A stretch of DNA of 64,000 nucleotides from Bacillus sp. FJAT-29937 (GTDB taxonomy: Bacteria > Bacillota > Bacilli > Bacillales > Cytobacillaceae): NCBI RefSeq assembly GCF_001509555.1, contig NZ_LMAS01000001.1:156971-220970 (forward strand), in the 5' to 3' direction. Below, in pieces: positions 1-10,140 of the stretch. Made by a program: the position numbers and the translations under genes. Numbering within the stretch: position 1 is the first letter of the stretch; every line of letters begins with the position of its first letter. The notes under the pieces are model-generated. The model had not been told where the DNA came from, searched no databases, and worked only from the letters and a program-made list of their open reading frames with translations.

Positions 1-593
1 CAAAGGATTATGAAAAGTTTTCGCAAAAGTTTTACAAAGGATTTTTACACCATACACCCAATATTGATTCAAAGCCGATACCCGGAGAAAGAGCATTTTT
101 TGATTGGATTTATTTAAGTTTATTTCAGTCCTCAATAAATAGCCGTTTGCTTTGGGGCGGATTTTTAAGGCATCCAATAAAGCCAGAAATCCTTCAAGAT
201 TTTAAAAATCTATCAGATGATGAGCTTTTAGAAAGATATTTTAAAGCAACAGAAGATTGGATAGAAATTAAAAGATACTTAATCAGTAAAATGAAGCTGG
301 AAATATCCCAAGCAGAAGTACTGATGAATAACGAGCAGGACAGCTCCTTTTCTCGTATAAGTGCAGACAAAGATTATTATAAACTTCTTCCTGCTGCTGT
401 ATTTTTCTCAATGTATTCACCGAAAGAGTTTCCATATGATATGAATCCGCTAATTCCAATTAAACAGGCAAAGGCGAGTGGAGGAGGATCATCCTGTTCT
501 GGATATGGATGCAGCAGCTGCTCATCAAATGATTCAGGTGGCGATTCAGGCGGAGGATCCAGCTGTTCAAGCTGTGGAGGAGGGTGCAGCTAA
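1..593 (+). CDS. Hypothetical protein with Cys/Gly/Ser-rich C-terminus (5'-truncated)
   Basis: The reading frame is open from base 3 to the stop at 593, so this is the C-terminal part (196 codons visible) of a gene that begins before the window; the TTG at 147 is internal and not a real start. The visible part is hydrophilic and probably helical, with no membrane segment. The last 40 or so residues are almost only Gly, Ser and Cys, with repeated SSC and CSSC units and a GGGCS end. Such tails occur in several bacterial protein families and may bind metal or be disulfide-linked, but no family was recognised. A rho-independent terminator follows directly. No function is proposed. Confidence 0.75.
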   Translation, partial: KDYEKFSQKFYKGFLHHTPNIDSKPIPGERAFFDWIYLSLFQSSINSRLLWGGFLRHPIKPEILQDFKNLSDDELLERYFKATEDWIEIKRYLISKMKLEISQAEVLMNNEQDSSFSRISADKDYYKLLPAAVFFSMYSPKEFPYDMNPLIPIKQAKASGGGSSCSGYGCSSCSSNDSGGDSGGGSSCSSCGGGCS

Positions 594-595
594 GA

Positions 596-628
596 AATAA
601 GTAATCCTGATGGATTGCTTATTTTTTG
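596..628 (+). terminator. Intrinsic terminator of the Cys-rich protein gene
   Basis: A 12-bp stem (596-607 with 612-623, one G-U pair) and a 4-nt loop are followed by a T run. It begins three bases after the stop codon. Confidence 0.85.
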
Positions 629-753
629 CATTTTTTCAATAAATATCTTGAGGTTAACAGTTATGTAACATTTTCATGACGTATCTTTTAATCAGCAGAA
701 GTTTTGATACAATCAATAATGGACAAGATTATGATTATATGGATGGGAATATT

Positions 754-1905
754 ATGAATAAAACTTTTCTTTCAACACTAATAATTTTTTGTTTATGTCT
801 ATCAGCTGCTCAAATAGTGAACGCAGCTGAGGATTCCAGCCCGGAGATTGAAAGTGAAGCGGCGATCCTTGTAGATTCTGAGACAGGGGCCGTGTTATTC
901 GAAAAAAATGCTGATAACAAAATGTATCCAGCCAGCTTAACTAAAATTGCCACAGCTATTTATGCTATAGAAAATGGGAACCTTAAGGATCTAGTTACTG
1001 TTAGTAAATCTGCGGCGGATACGGATGGGACAAGTGTGTTTTTGGAGGAAGGGGAGAAAGTTCCATTAAAAAAGTTAATCCAGGGCATGCTCATTAACTC
1101 AGGAAATGATGCAGCCGCTGCAATTGCCGAGCATCTTGATGGCGACAAATACGAAGAAGGAATAAATAAATATTTATCAGTAAAAGTAAAGGTAAAGAAT
1201 ACACACTTTACAAATCCACACGGTCTTTTCGATGAGAATCATTATTCAACGGCAAAGGATTTAGCCAAAATAACGAATTATGCCCTTCAAAATGAAACAT
1301 TTAGAGAAATTTACGGAAAAAAGGAACTAGAATGGCATGGGAAGTCATGGGACACAACTCTTTTAACCCATCATTTAATGCTTAAGGGGGAAATCCCCTA
1401 TGAAGCAGTAAACGGAGGAAAGACTGGATATGTACCTGAGTCTAAGTTCACACTTGCTACAACAGCTCTTCAGAATAAGATGGAATTGACGGCGATTGTT
1501 TTGAAAGGGATGAATGACAGCAGGGTATATGAAGATACAGAGGTATTGTTAGATTACGGATTTGAACAGTTTAAACATTCTTATATAAGTAAATCTGCTG
1601 TTTTTCAGAAAGCGGGCAAAACGTTTACTACTGATGATAGTGATATTTTAATTACAATCCCATCAGCTTTCTATCAAAAAAATGTCACGTCAAAAGGTCA
1701 TCTGCAATTAACAAATAAAAATGGGGATGTCATTCAATCAGTTGCCCTTGTTGAAAAAAAGGAAGAAATAAGCGAAACAGCTTCATATATGAATCAAACT
1801 GATCATAAAACAATGGGGTACTACGGGAAATTTGGAATGTTTCTCCTGATTATTGGTGCACTGTTTATAGGAGCACAAAAAATAAGAAAAGCGATAAACG
1901 AATAG
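754..1905 (+). CDS. D-alanyl-D-alanine carboxypeptidase (DacF-like, S11 family)
   Basis: A penicillin-binding DD-carboxypeptidase that removes the terminal D-Ala from peptidoglycan stem peptides outside the membrane. All three active-site motifs are present: SLTK (nucleophile Ser61), SGN (116-118) and KTG (223-225). A signal peptide ends near VNA at residue 24, and one C-terminal membrane segment (about 356-375) followed by basic residues anchors the protein. The frame is open further upstream to 676, but the ATG at 754 is preferred because GGATGGGA lies just before it and the signal peptide then starts the protein. At 383 residues it matches DacF/DacB-type enzymes. The C-terminal anchor is a hydrophobic helix and not the amphipathic one of PBP5. 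Exact paralogue (dacF, dacB or other) is not resolved. Confidence 0.88.
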   Translation: MNKTFLSTLIIFCLCLSAAQIVNAAEDSSPEIESEAAILVDSETGAVLFEKNADNKMYPASLTKIATAIYAIENGNLKDLVTVSKSAADTDGTSVFLEEGEKVPLKKLIQGMLINSGNDAAAAIAEHLDGDKYEEGINKYLSVKVKVKNTHFTNPHGLFDENHYSTAKDLAKITNYALQNETFREIYGKKELEWHGKSWDTTLLTHHLMLKGEIPYEAVNGGKTGYVPESKFTLATTALQNKMELTAIVLKGMNDSRVYEDTEVLLDYGFEQFKHSYISKSAVFQKAGKTFTTDDSDILITIPSAFYQKNVTSKGHLQLTNKNGDVIQSVALVEKKEEISETASYMNQTDHKTMGYYGKFGMFLLIIGALFIGAQKIRKAINE

Positions 1906-1928
1906 TAACGTTTGTCGCTTTTCTTATT
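1881..1928. terminator. Bidirectional terminator between the carboxypeptidase and modB
   Basis: A 20-bp stem (1881-1900 with 1909-1928, one G-U pair) with an 8-nt loop. Its arms overlap the final codons of both convergent genes, so it can end transcription from either side. Confidence 0.85.
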
Positions 1929-2577
1929 TGAAAAACGAAACAAGCAATAACATGATGAAGGAAATGACAATCATTGTCCCTACAAGAGCCCATGCAAGGT
2001 TCATATTTCCTGATTCGATAGACATATAAATAGCAGTTGACATCGTTTGCGTCTTACCGGGAATATTTCCGGCAAACATAAGCGTGGCGCCAAATTCTCC
2101 AAGTGCCCTTGCGAAGCTTAATATTGCCCCAGTTATTAAAGATTTATAAGCAAGGGGGATCGTAATGAGGAAAAAAATAGTCCATTCTCCAGCTCCATCC
2201 ACTCTAGCAGCCTCTTTAATCCCACGGTCAACTTCAGAAAAACCTGTTTTCGCAGATTGATACATGAGCGGAAGGGCAACAATAGATGATGCAATAACGG
2301 CAGCCCACCAAGTAAACATAATGGGATGATTAAAGATCAATTGAATCCATTTGCCAACAGGACTAGAATTTCCGAAAATAATAATTAATAAAAAGCCAAT
2401 AACGGTTGGAGGGAGGACAAGTGGAAGCATAAACATCGTTTCCACTATTACTTTTCCCTTAAAGTTTTTTTCCAACATAAATTTTGCCAGCAATGTTCCC
2501 ACTACGAATACAAAAAGTAAAGAAATGAATGATACTTTAATAGAAAGTTGAACTGGTGATAGAAATAATTCATTCAT
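1924..2577 (-). CDS. modB: Molybdate ABC transporter permease ModB
   Basis: The membrane subunit of the molybdate importer. It has five or six hydrophobic segments and the cytoplasmic EAA loop (EAARVDGAGEW) that docks on the ATPase. About 217 residues is normal for ModB. It directly follows modA, and the two coding regions meet or overlap by a few bases depending on the start: an in-frame TTG at 2586 would give the usual short overlap, while the ATG at 2577 fits the N-termini of relatives; neither has a strong ribosome binding site. No modC ATPase gene lies next to it, so the transporter is incomplete at this locus. Confidence 0.9.
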   Translation of the reverse strand: MNELFLSPVQLSIKVSFISLLFVFVVGTLLAKFMLEKNFKGKVIVETMFMLPLVLPPTVIGFLLIIIFGNSSPVGKWIQLIFNHPIMFTWWAAVIASSIVALPLMYQSAKTGFSEVDRGIKEAARVDGAGEWTIFFLITIPLAYKSLITGAILSFARALGEFGATLMFAGNIPGKTQTMSTAIYMSIESGNMNLAWALVGTMIVISFIMLLLVSFFK

Positions 2578-2582
2578 AGAAA

Positions 2583-3383
2583 TCAATCCAATACATTAAA
2601 TCCATATTTAACGAATACCTCAGCAGTTTTCTTATCTTGAAGAAATTGATAAAAAAGCTCAGTTTCCTTCATATGTTTTGTATTTTTAATCATGCCAACA
2701 GGGTATATAATCGGGTCATGGCTCTCTGAACTTGCCTCCGCAACAACTTTCACTTTATCAGATGTTAAAGCATCTGTCTTATAAACAAGACCTGCATCGA
2801 CATTACCTGTTTCTACATAAGTTAATACTTGTCTTACATCTTTTGCAAATACGATGTTTCCTTGTACTTGATCCCATAATCCTAAATGTTCAAGTGTTTG
2901 TTTCCCATAATTTCCGGCTGGTACAGCCTCTGGTGTCCCTAAAGCTAATTTTCCATTTCCCAAATTAGCCAAATTATTAAATCCTTCTATCGAATTTTTT
3001 GATTCTTTTGGTATGATTAAGACAAGCGTATTTGCTAGCTTATCAATACCTTGGTTTTCATCAATGATCCCTTTTTCAACCAGCTCATCATATTTATCCT
3101 CAGCTGCTGAAAAGAATAGGTCTACAGGCGCGCCTTGGATAATTTGCTTTTGCAAAGCCCCTGAGCCACCGAAGTTAAAGAATAATTTAATATTTTTATG
3201 TTCTGCTTCAAAAAGCGGTTTTATTTCTTTAAAGGCATCTTCTAAACTAGCAGCTGCAGAAATTGTAAGCTCAATATTCTCCTGGCTATTACTATTAGAC
3301 TGATCAGCTTCCTTATCAGAGGTACAGCCTCCTAATATTACTAGAAAACAAATAATTAAAACCTTAAAAAATGTACCTCCCAT
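2583..3383 (-). CDS. modA: Molybdate-binding lipoprotein ModA
   Basis: The substrate-binding subunit that captures molybdate (or tungstate) outside the cell and delivers it to ModB. The N-terminus is a lipoprotein signal with lipobox LGGC (Cys20), followed by a short Ser/Asn-rich linker. The mature part opens with the ISAAASLEDA-type segment typical of ModA and carries the GNVDAGLVYKTDA segment of the family. An in-frame TTG exists at 3392, but GTGAGGG is spaced about ten bases from the ATG at 3383, so the latter is chosen. The pair probably serves molybdenum-cofactor enzymes such as the xanthine dehydrogenase-like complex elsewhere in the window (inference). Confidence 0.9.
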   Translation of the reverse strand: MGGTFFKVLIICFLVILGGCTSDKEADQSNSNSQENIELTISAAASLEDAFKEIKPLFEAEHKNIKLFFNFGGSGALQKQIIQGAPVDLFFSAAEDKYDELVEKGIIDENQGIDKLANTLVLIIPKESKNSIEGFNNLANLGNGKLALGTPEAVPAGNYGKQTLEHLGLWDQVQGNIVFAKDVRQVLTYVETGNVDAGLVYKTDALTSDKVKVVAEASSESHDPIIYPVGMIKNTKHMKETELFYQFLQDKKTAEVFVKYGFNVLD

Positions 3384-3403
3384 GTTTTTCAATCCCTCAC
3401 TCT

Positions 3404-3431
3404 ATTATATGTATAATTCAATTATAGTAAA
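3404..3431 (-). promoter_or_regulatory. Probable sigma-A promoter of modAB
   Basis: On the minus strand, TTTACT (3426-3431) and TATAAT (3404-3409) are separated by 16 bp and lie about 20 bp upstream of the modA start. The -10 matches the consensus exactly and the -35 is moderate. Confidence 0.5.
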
Positions 3432-3502
3432 TCTTACAATTAATAACTATATAAAAAAGCAGGAAATGGAGAGCAGTGGAGGCTGAACATTTCATTAATG
3501 GG

Positions 3503-3541
3503 AAAAACAAAACGCGGAATTCAATTTTCCGCGCTTTGTTT
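3503..3541 (-). terminator. Terminator of the ykuS-like gene
   Basis: A 13-bp stem (3505-3517 with 3529-3541, one wobble pair) is followed on the minus strand by a T-rich run, 12 bases past the stop of the YkuS-like gene. Confidence 0.8.
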
Positions 3542-3552
3542 ATCTCATTTAA

Positions 3553-3795
3553 TTATTGTATTCTCTGCTCAACCTGCTGGCAAACTTCATCTGCTGACAG
3601 TCCGCTTGCCTCAATAACAGGGGCTTTCGTAGCGATGTCTTGCATGCCCATAAAGTTATTGTCCATTCCCGTTACTACACATGCTGAACAATTTTCTGCA
3701 TCAGCAGCAGACTTTAAGTCGACTACATCATATCCCTTTTCACGAAGTGCATCAGAAACATTTGTTAACGATTGTTCTACCGCAATTTTTTTCAT
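3553..3795 (-). CDS. ykuS: UPF0180 family protein, YkuS-like
   Basis: An 80-residue protein resembling Bacillus YkuS (UPF0180), whose function is unknown. It starts with MKKIAVEQSL, carries a central ENCSACVVTGMD segment with two cysteines, and ends in an acidic helix. There is no signal peptide or membrane segment, so it is probably cytosolic. The start is supported by GGAGGTG eight to ten bases upstream of the ATG. A terminator follows, so it is probably monocistronic. The longer plus-strand frames across this region lack ribosome binding sites and are not believed. Confidence 0.85.
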   Translation of the reverse strand: MKKIAVEQSLTNVSDALREKGYDVVDLKSAADAENCSACVVTGMDNNFMGMQDIATKAPVIEASGLSADEVCQQVEQRIQ

Positions 3796-3911
3796 TATAT
3801 ATTACACCTCCTCCGTTGATAGATTGGCTTTCTTACCTGATTTTTATTCTGTCGTTTTTGGGAATAATTATGCAGGAGAGAAGAAACAGTAAGAAGGGAG
3901 GTGAGATTATT

Positions 3912-4040
3912 ATGTCGAAAAGAAAAAAGGACCCATCTAAGGCTGGACTAAGCTCCCCGGAAGTGAAGGGGCAGGGAACAACCAATATCGAAACAGGTGA
4001 AAGAACATCGGATTCAACCATTCACAAAAAGAAAAAATAA
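3912..4040 (+). CDS. Small basic hydrophilic protein, possibly YuzL-like
   Basis: A 42-residue Lys/Ser/Thr-rich protein with a strong AAGGGAGGTGA ribosome binding site eight bases before the ATG. The sequence has a DPSKAGLSSPEV core and a KKKK end, with no cysteine and no hydrophobic stretch. It resembles the small YuzL-like proteins of Bacillus, which are uncharacterised, and in composition recalls minor small acid-soluble spore proteins. The assignment is from memory of the family pattern and should be taken as tentative. It ends at a terminator shared with the convergent ABC-F gene. Confidence 0.6.
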   Translation: MSKRKKDPSKAGLSSPEVKGQGTTNIETGERTSDSTIHKKKK

Positions 4041-4060
4041 GATGGTTACATAGGCATAAG

Positions 4061-4105
4061 AAAAGGATGGAGCCTCGAAATTTAGGCTTCCATCCTTTTC
4101 ATTAT
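4061..4105. terminator. Bidirectional terminator between the small basic protein and ykpA
   Basis: Arms 4061-4075 and 4084-4099 form a stem of about 15 bp with a one-base bulge. A-rich and T-rich flanks on the two sides allow it to work in both directions. Confidence 0.8.
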
Positions 4106-4106
4106 T

Positions 4107-5726
<1,620 letters not shown>

Positions 5727-6005
5727 TTATCAAAATTCCTCCAGAAAACATAATCTATGAAATTATACCACCTTTTTTGAACAATCGCTAATATCTTCAA
5801 TAAACAAGGCGGTTTTGACAAGAAAAAAAATAAATTAATTTACGAAAAAATACAGGAAATGAGCATAAATTATAGAATACATAAAGTAGATCATTTCAGC
5901 AAAACTCTATGATAAAATTTTTCGACTTTTCATAGTTGTTCATAGTTTTTTCATATTTATCATGTACAATAAAACATATACAGGCAGGATAAAGGAGTTT
6001 TTATT

Positions 6006-6140
6006 GTGGCCAAAAAACAACTTGTTGATTTAGTAAATCGTCTGAAAAAAGCAGGGATTAATGTAAGCTTTACAAAACCAAGATCAAAAATGATTATTGC
6101 TTTCCCACAAAACAAAAGACTATCATCAAGCCCAAACTAA
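6006..6140 (+). CDS. Small hypothetical protein (44 aa)
   Basis: A 44-codon gene starting at GTG with AAAGGAG seven bases upstream and ending just before a strong terminator. The protein begins with a helix-forming stretch (KKQLVDLVNRLKKAG) and then a short segment likely to form strands, ending in a polar tail. It is basic and has no cysteine or membrane segment. The ribosome binding site and terminator make it a believable gene, but no family was recognised and no function is proposed. Confidence 0.6.
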   Translation: MAKKQLVDLVNRLKKAGINVSFTKPRSKMIIAFPQNKRLSSSPN

Positions 6141-6160
6141 CCATCAAACATACCTTAATA

Positions 6161-6204
6161 AAGGAAAAAACGTTAAACAAGATGACGTTTAACGTTTTTT
6201 CCTT
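6161..6204. terminator. Bidirectional terminator between the 44-aa gene and the SCO gene
   Basis: A perfect 18-bp stem (6161-6178 with 6187-6204) with an 8-nt loop; its A- and T-rich ends serve both convergent genes. Confidence 0.85.
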
Positions 6205-6208
6205 TTAT

Positions 6209-6808
6209 TTATATTTCTTTCATAATTTTGTTGAAGATTGCCTTTTCGTCAAACTCTTCGCCCATTGGAAATCTCTTAATAAATTTATTATTTTCATCAA
6301 TTAAATAGACAAAGGTACTATGGACATAGAAACCATCGCCGGGATCTCTGTACTGGAATTGAAAAGTGCCAGCAAGCTCTTTTATTTCCTCCTGATCCTC
6401 TTTAATATTGTTCTGATCCCCTGTCAGGAGAATCCAATTCCCGTCATCTTCAATTTCGAAGGTTTTCATGTATTTGGCCATTTTTTCAGGCGTATCTCGA
6501 TAAGGGTCAATCGAAATCGTCAAAAACTCAACCTTTTCCCCAAAAACACCCGCTTTTTCTAAATCCTTTTTCAAAAATTTCATTTTCTGCGTAGTAGTAG
6601 GACAAATATCAGGGCAGTGGGTATACATAAATTCGACCAGCTTCAGCTTTTTATTTGATTCTGAAAACGCATACTTTTCTTCATGCATCGTTACAAGTGT
6701 AATGTCATCTGGTATTTTAGATGTCACATCTCGGATAATAAAAAAAGAAATTCCAGCTGAGATTCCTAAAATCACAACAATTCCGCAAATAATATATAGT
6801 TTTTTCAT
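6209..6808 (-). CDS. SCO1/SenC family copper chaperone (YpmQ-like)
   Basis: A membrane-anchored thioredoxin-fold protein that helps insert copper into the CuA centre of cytochrome c oxidase or acts in related redox maturation. One N-terminal membrane segment (about 4-25) anchors it with the domain outside. The copper-binding set is complete: CPDIC with Cys65 and Cys69, and a distal His163 in YVHSTFVYL. The 199-residue length is usual for the family, and B. subtilis YpmQ is the likely counterpart. GGGAGGGG upstream of the ATG supports the start. No oxidase gene is nearby, so it is a stand-alone copy. Confidence 0.92.
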   Translation of the reverse strand: MKKLYIICGIVVILGISAGISFFIIRDVTSKIPDDITLVTMHEEKYAFSESNKKLKLVEFMYTHCPDICPTTTQKMKFLKKDLEKAGVFGEKVEFLTISIDPYRDTPEKMAKYMKTFEIEDDGNWILLTGDQNNIKEDQEEIKELAGTFQFQYRDPGDGFYVHSTFVYLIDENNKFIKRFPMGEEFDEKAIFNKIMKEI

Positions 6809-6909
6809 TGTTTCCCCTCCCTTTATAAGAATAATGAAAATGTGAGATAAATCCTATGGATAATATGTGAACATATGATATAGGGTGGGAGGATTTATTT
6901 TAAACAATT

Positions 6910-6941
6910 GAAAAAGCCAAAGGATATCGATTCCTTTGGCT
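6910..6941 (-). terminator. Terminator of the aldehyde dehydrogenase gene
   Basis: A 10-bp stem (6915-6924 with 6932-6941) is followed on the minus strand by five Ts. It lies 14 bases past the stop of the dehydrogenase. Confidence 0.85.
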
Positions 6942-6954
6942 CAATAAGCGAGTT

Positions 6955-8439
6955 TTATTTCATTGAAATCCAAACACTCTTCACTTCAGTGTAGTTATTT
7001 AATGCGTAGGATCCCATTTCCCGGCCAATACCAGATTGCTTGTATCCGCCAAACGGAGAAGCGGCATCAAACGCATTGTAGCAGTTTACCCAAACTGTAC
7101 CAGCACGCAGCTTATTGGCGATATAATGTGCATTCGCCACATCACGAGTCCAAACACCTGCTGCAAGGCCGTATTCACTGCTATTTGCACGATTAATTAA
7201 TTCATCAAGATCATCATATGGCAGGGCAGAAATAACAGGTCCGAAAATCTCTTCTTTCGCAATTGTCATATCATCACTAACATCTGCGAATATGGTAGGG
7301 GAGACAAAGTAGCCTTGCTCTTGTGGCTTTTCACCGCCAACAACAAGCTGTGCCCCTTCACTTAAACCCTTTTCGATATAGCTTAGTACACGATTTTGCT
7401 GTTCAATCGATACAAGTGGACCGATCTCTGTATCAGCATGAAGACCTGCACCTTGCTTAATATTCTTCGCATGGCTTGCCATGTCTGCCACTACATTGTC
7501 AAAATGTTTCTTCTGAATAAATACGCGGGAACCAGCACAGCAAACCTGTCCTTGGTTAAACATCACCCCATTTAATGCACCAGGAATGGCTTTTGATAAA
7601 TCCGCATCAGGTAAAATGATGTTAGGTGATTTTCCGCCTAGTTCAAGAGTAACTCTCTTTAACGTTTTCGAAGCTCTTTCCATAATCATTTTTCCAACTT
7701 CAGTAGAGCCGGTGAATGCAATTTTGTCAACTAGCGGGTGATCAACAAGCGGCTGGCCAGCTGTTTCGCCAAAACCTGCCACAATATTAATGACGCCAGG
7801 AGGGAAGCCTGCTTCTTGAACTAATTCTGCTAAATATAAGGCTGAAAGCGGCGTTTGTTCAGCTGGCTTCAGTACGATTGTACAGCCTGTAGCAAGTGCC
7901 GCTCCCATCTTCCACATAGCCATTAGAAGAGGGAAGTTCCATGGAATAATTTGGCCGACAACTCCCACCGCCTCATGACGTGTATAATTGAAGAATGGAC
8001 CATTTACTGGAATGGTTTGACCAACAATTTTCGTTGACCAGCCTGCATAATAGCGCATATGCTCAACTGCAAGGGGAATGTCAGCATTCGTTGTTTCACG
8101 AATTGGCTTTCCATTATCTAATGTTTCTAATTGAGCTAATTCAGCCGCATTTTCTTCCATTAAATCTGCAAGCTTATACATTAGTCTGCTTCTTTTGGAA
8201 GCGCTCATCTTAGACCATGGGCCTTCATCAAACGCCTTTCTAGCAGCCTTCACAGCTAGATCGATATCTTCTGGACCTGCTTCGAAAACGTTTGCAAGAA
8301 CCTCTCCAGTAGCAGGATTATATGTTTCAAATGTTTTTTGAGACTTGCTTTCAACAAATTCTCCATTAATATACAAATGTTTTTTACCGCTTAAGAATTT
8401 TTCTACCTTCTCTAATAAATTAACAGTTAATTGGCTCAT
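6955..8439 (-). CDS. dhaS: Aldehyde dehydrogenase (DhaS-like)
   Basis: An NAD(P)-dependent enzyme oxidising aldehydes to carboxylic acids in the cytosol. Family marks are in order: the PWNFPLLM segment of the cofactor site (166-173), FTGSTEVG (242-249), the general-base Glu in LELGGKSP (about 265-272) and the catalytic cysteine in NQGQVCCAG (Cys300 by alignment with ALDH2-type enzymes). The 494-residue length and N-terminus are close to B. subtilis DhaS. The start has AAGGAGGAG at normal spacing. The natural substrate cannot be read from the sequence. It is a single-gene unit with its own terminator. Confidence 0.9.
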   Translation of the reverse strand: MSQLTVNLLEKVEKFLSGKKHLYINGEFVESKSQKTFETYNPATGEVLANVFEAGPEDIDLAVKAARKAFDEGPWSKMSASKRSRLMYKLADLMEENAAELAQLETLDNGKPIRETTNADIPLAVEHMRYYAGWSTKIVGQTIPVNGPFFNYTRHEAVGVVGQIIPWNFPLLMAMWKMGAALATGCTIVLKPAEQTPLSALYLAELVQEAGFPPGVINIVAGFGETAGQPLVDHPLVDKIAFTGSTEVGKMIMERASKTLKRVTLELGGKSPNIILPDADLSKAIPGALNGVMFNQGQVCCAGSRVFIQKKHFDNVVADMASHAKNIKQGAGLHADTEIGPLVSIEQQNRVLSYIEKGLSEGAQLVVGGEKPQEQGYFVSPTIFADVSDDMTIAKEEIFGPVISALPYDDLDELINRANSSEYGLAAGVWTRDVANAHYIANKLRAGTVWVNCYNAFDAASPFGGYKQSGIGREMGSYALNNYTEVKSVWISMK

Positions 8440-8668
8440 AAAACTCCTCCTTAGAATGGTAATCTATGTATTTCATGATGCCATGGGCAGGGTAGAAACT
8501 CTTTGCAAACACCCACAAATCTATGGTAACAATATAATAGTTTAATAATCAACTATAAACATTAGAAATATTCTGACATTATTCGACGTTTACCGATTTT
8601 TTACTAAATGGATAAAGTAAGTGATACAATATATCTTGCTTATCTATTAAATAAAGAGGTTTCCAAAA

Positions 8669-9847
8669 ATGAATAAACAAATAAAAAGAAATATTTTATC
8701 TATGCAAGGTTTTTACTTGTTAACTTTTTTTGGCGTGGGAAGCTTATATCCTTTGCTCAGTGTTTATTTAAGTGAAGTTGAACATTTAAATGGCTATCAA
8801 ATCGGGACGATCATGTCTATTAGCCCTATCATTATGATATTTTTTCAGCCATTATGGGGGATGGTTTCGGATAAGCTTAATGCACCGATTAAAATTCTTA
8901 CAGCCACAACATTTATTGCAGGGATCTTTGCACTAGGCTATATGACTTTTAGCGGCTACTACTGGATCTTCATTATTGCTACTTGTGTAGCCATCTTCCA
9001 AAGTGCGATTATTCCGATATCAGATAGTTTATCAATCAAATATTCAAGCAAGGTCAAAGTGAATTATGGGAATATCCGATTGTTTGGATCCCTAGGATTT
9101 GGGATTGCGGTTTTTATTATGGGAAGGCTGTCTGAATGGAATCCAAAAATTATTTTTATTTCCTTTTTTGCTTCATTATTAATCGCTAGCATACTAGCTT
9201 TGAAAATGCCTTCAGAAAATGTATCGAAAAATCAAAACTTGCTTTCCGGCGTTAAGGAAATCCTTGTCCATAAAAGGTTTCTCATTTTCCTCGGCATTAC
9301 CTTTTTGATTTTTGGGCCTAATCTCGCAAATAATAATTATTTTGGCCTTTTTATTGAAAATCGCGGGGGAACCTATACGGGAATAGGAATTGCTTTTTTG
9401 ATCGCAGTATTGTCTGAAATACCGTTTATGAGAGTTGCAGGCAGCTGGATCAGCCGTTTTGGATTATTGCAGGTTGCTGCACTTGCCGGGACTGTTTCCT
9501 TAATTAGGTGGCTGTTGTATTTTACGGAGCCAAGTCTTTGGGTAATTTACGCAACAGCAGTTATCCAAGGCTTTTCAATCGGTTTATTCATTCCTGCTGG
9601 GATTCAATACATAAGGGATATCACGCCTGTTCATATTACTGCAACTGCTATAACTTTATATTCGGCTTTTGGAAACGGCATAGGGAACTGGTTTTGTACA
9701 TTTGTCGGCGGGATTATCTATGAGGAATTTAATATTTACAGTTTATACTTATTTTTTAGTGTATTAAGCCTCTTGGGTATTATCCTTAATATATGGCTGT
9801 TGAAAGAGGAGAAGGGCCATGCAACCTTTTCCGCAGCCAAGAATTAA
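8669..9847 (+). CDS. MFS transporter (YwbF / nucleoside-symporter-like)
   Basis: A 392-residue integral membrane protein with about twelve hydrophobic segments split into two halves by a short central loop (around 185-205), the plan of the major facilitator superfamily. The PLWGMVSDKLNAP loop after segment 2 is the family's signature loop, and the IRLFGSLGF segment is typical of the MFS_1-like/LacY-type group that includes B. subtilis YwbF. The substrate is unknown. AAAGAGG precedes the ATG. The upstream TGATACAAT (8622-8630) could be an extended -10 box. It ends at a terminator shared with the next convergent gene. Confidence 0.85.
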   Translation: MNKQIKRNILSMQGFYLLTFFGVGSLYPLLSVYLSEVEHLNGYQIGTIMSISPIIMIFFQPLWGMVSDKLNAPIKILTATTFIAGIFALGYMTFSGYYWIFIIATCVAIFQSAIIPISDSLSIKYSSKVKVNYGNIRLFGSLGFGIAVFIMGRLSEWNPKIIFISFFASLLIASILALKMPSENVSKNQNLLSGVKEILVHKRFLIFLGITFLIFGPNLANNNYFGLFIENRGGTYTGIGIAFLIAVLSEIPFMRVAGSWISRFGLLQVAALAGTVSLIRWLLYFTEPSLWVIYATAVIQGFSIGLFIPAGIQYIRDITPVHITATAITLYSAFGNGIGNWFCTFVGGIIYEEFNIYSLYLFFSVLSLLGIILNIWLLKEEKGHATFSAAKN

Positions 9848-9860
9848 TGTAATTCATGAA

Positions 9861-9893
9861 AAAGAAGTTGCTATAAGCCGCAACTTCTTTTTT
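9861..9893. terminator. Bidirectional terminator after the MFS gene
   Basis: A perfect 11-bp stem (9861-9871 with 9880-9890) with an 8-nt loop and T run. The convergent small gene ends at 9897. Confidence 0.85.
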
Positions 9894-9896
9894 GAC

Positions 9897-10043
9897 TTAT
9901 TCACTATATTTGTTCATAAATTTTCTGGCAAGCATTCTTTTCACTTCGTTATAGGAAAGGCCTGATTGACTGTTCAGCCGTTTAACTTCTTCAATATCAG
10001 TTCCAGCTGCTGTATATTTTTTCATTGATTTTTCGTTATCCAC
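9897..10043 (-). CDS. Small protein with gamma-type SASP-like motif
   Basis: A 48-residue protein starting at a GTG placed nine bases after a perfect AGGAGG; a longer frame running to 10151 lacks such a site. The segment TAAGTDIEEVKRLN followed by SQS resembles the repeat unit of gamma-type small acid-soluble spore proteins (AGTD-EVK--N-QS), which store amino acids in the spore. Here the unit occurs once and is followed by a basic, helical end rather than the Gln/Asn-rich repeats of full-length gamma SASPs. It may be a short divergent relative or a different spore protein; the assignment is by motif only. Confidence 0.55.
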   Translation of the reverse strand: MDNEKSMKKYTAAGTDIEEVKRLNSQSGLSYNEVKRMLARKFMNKYSE

Positions 10044-10140
10044 GGTTGAAATCCTCCTGAATGAAAGAATTTGGATTAAACTTTTTGACAGGATAATTTC
10101 CCTCTTTTTGTCCATACTAGAAAAAAAGGGGGCGTTTGTT

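Noticed and set aside
3476-4040. Two overlapping plus-strand open frames (3476-3892 and 3681-4040) across the ykuS-like gene
   Set aside because: They lack ribosome binding sites, run antisense to a gene with a good one, and the second only gains sense at ATG 3912, which is annotated separately as a 42-residue gene.
8622-8630. TGATACAAT as an extended -10 promoter of the MFS gene
   Set aside because: The only -35-like hexamer (TTTACT at 8600-8605) leaves a 19-bp spacer, so it is mentioned in the gene entry but not listed as a promoter.
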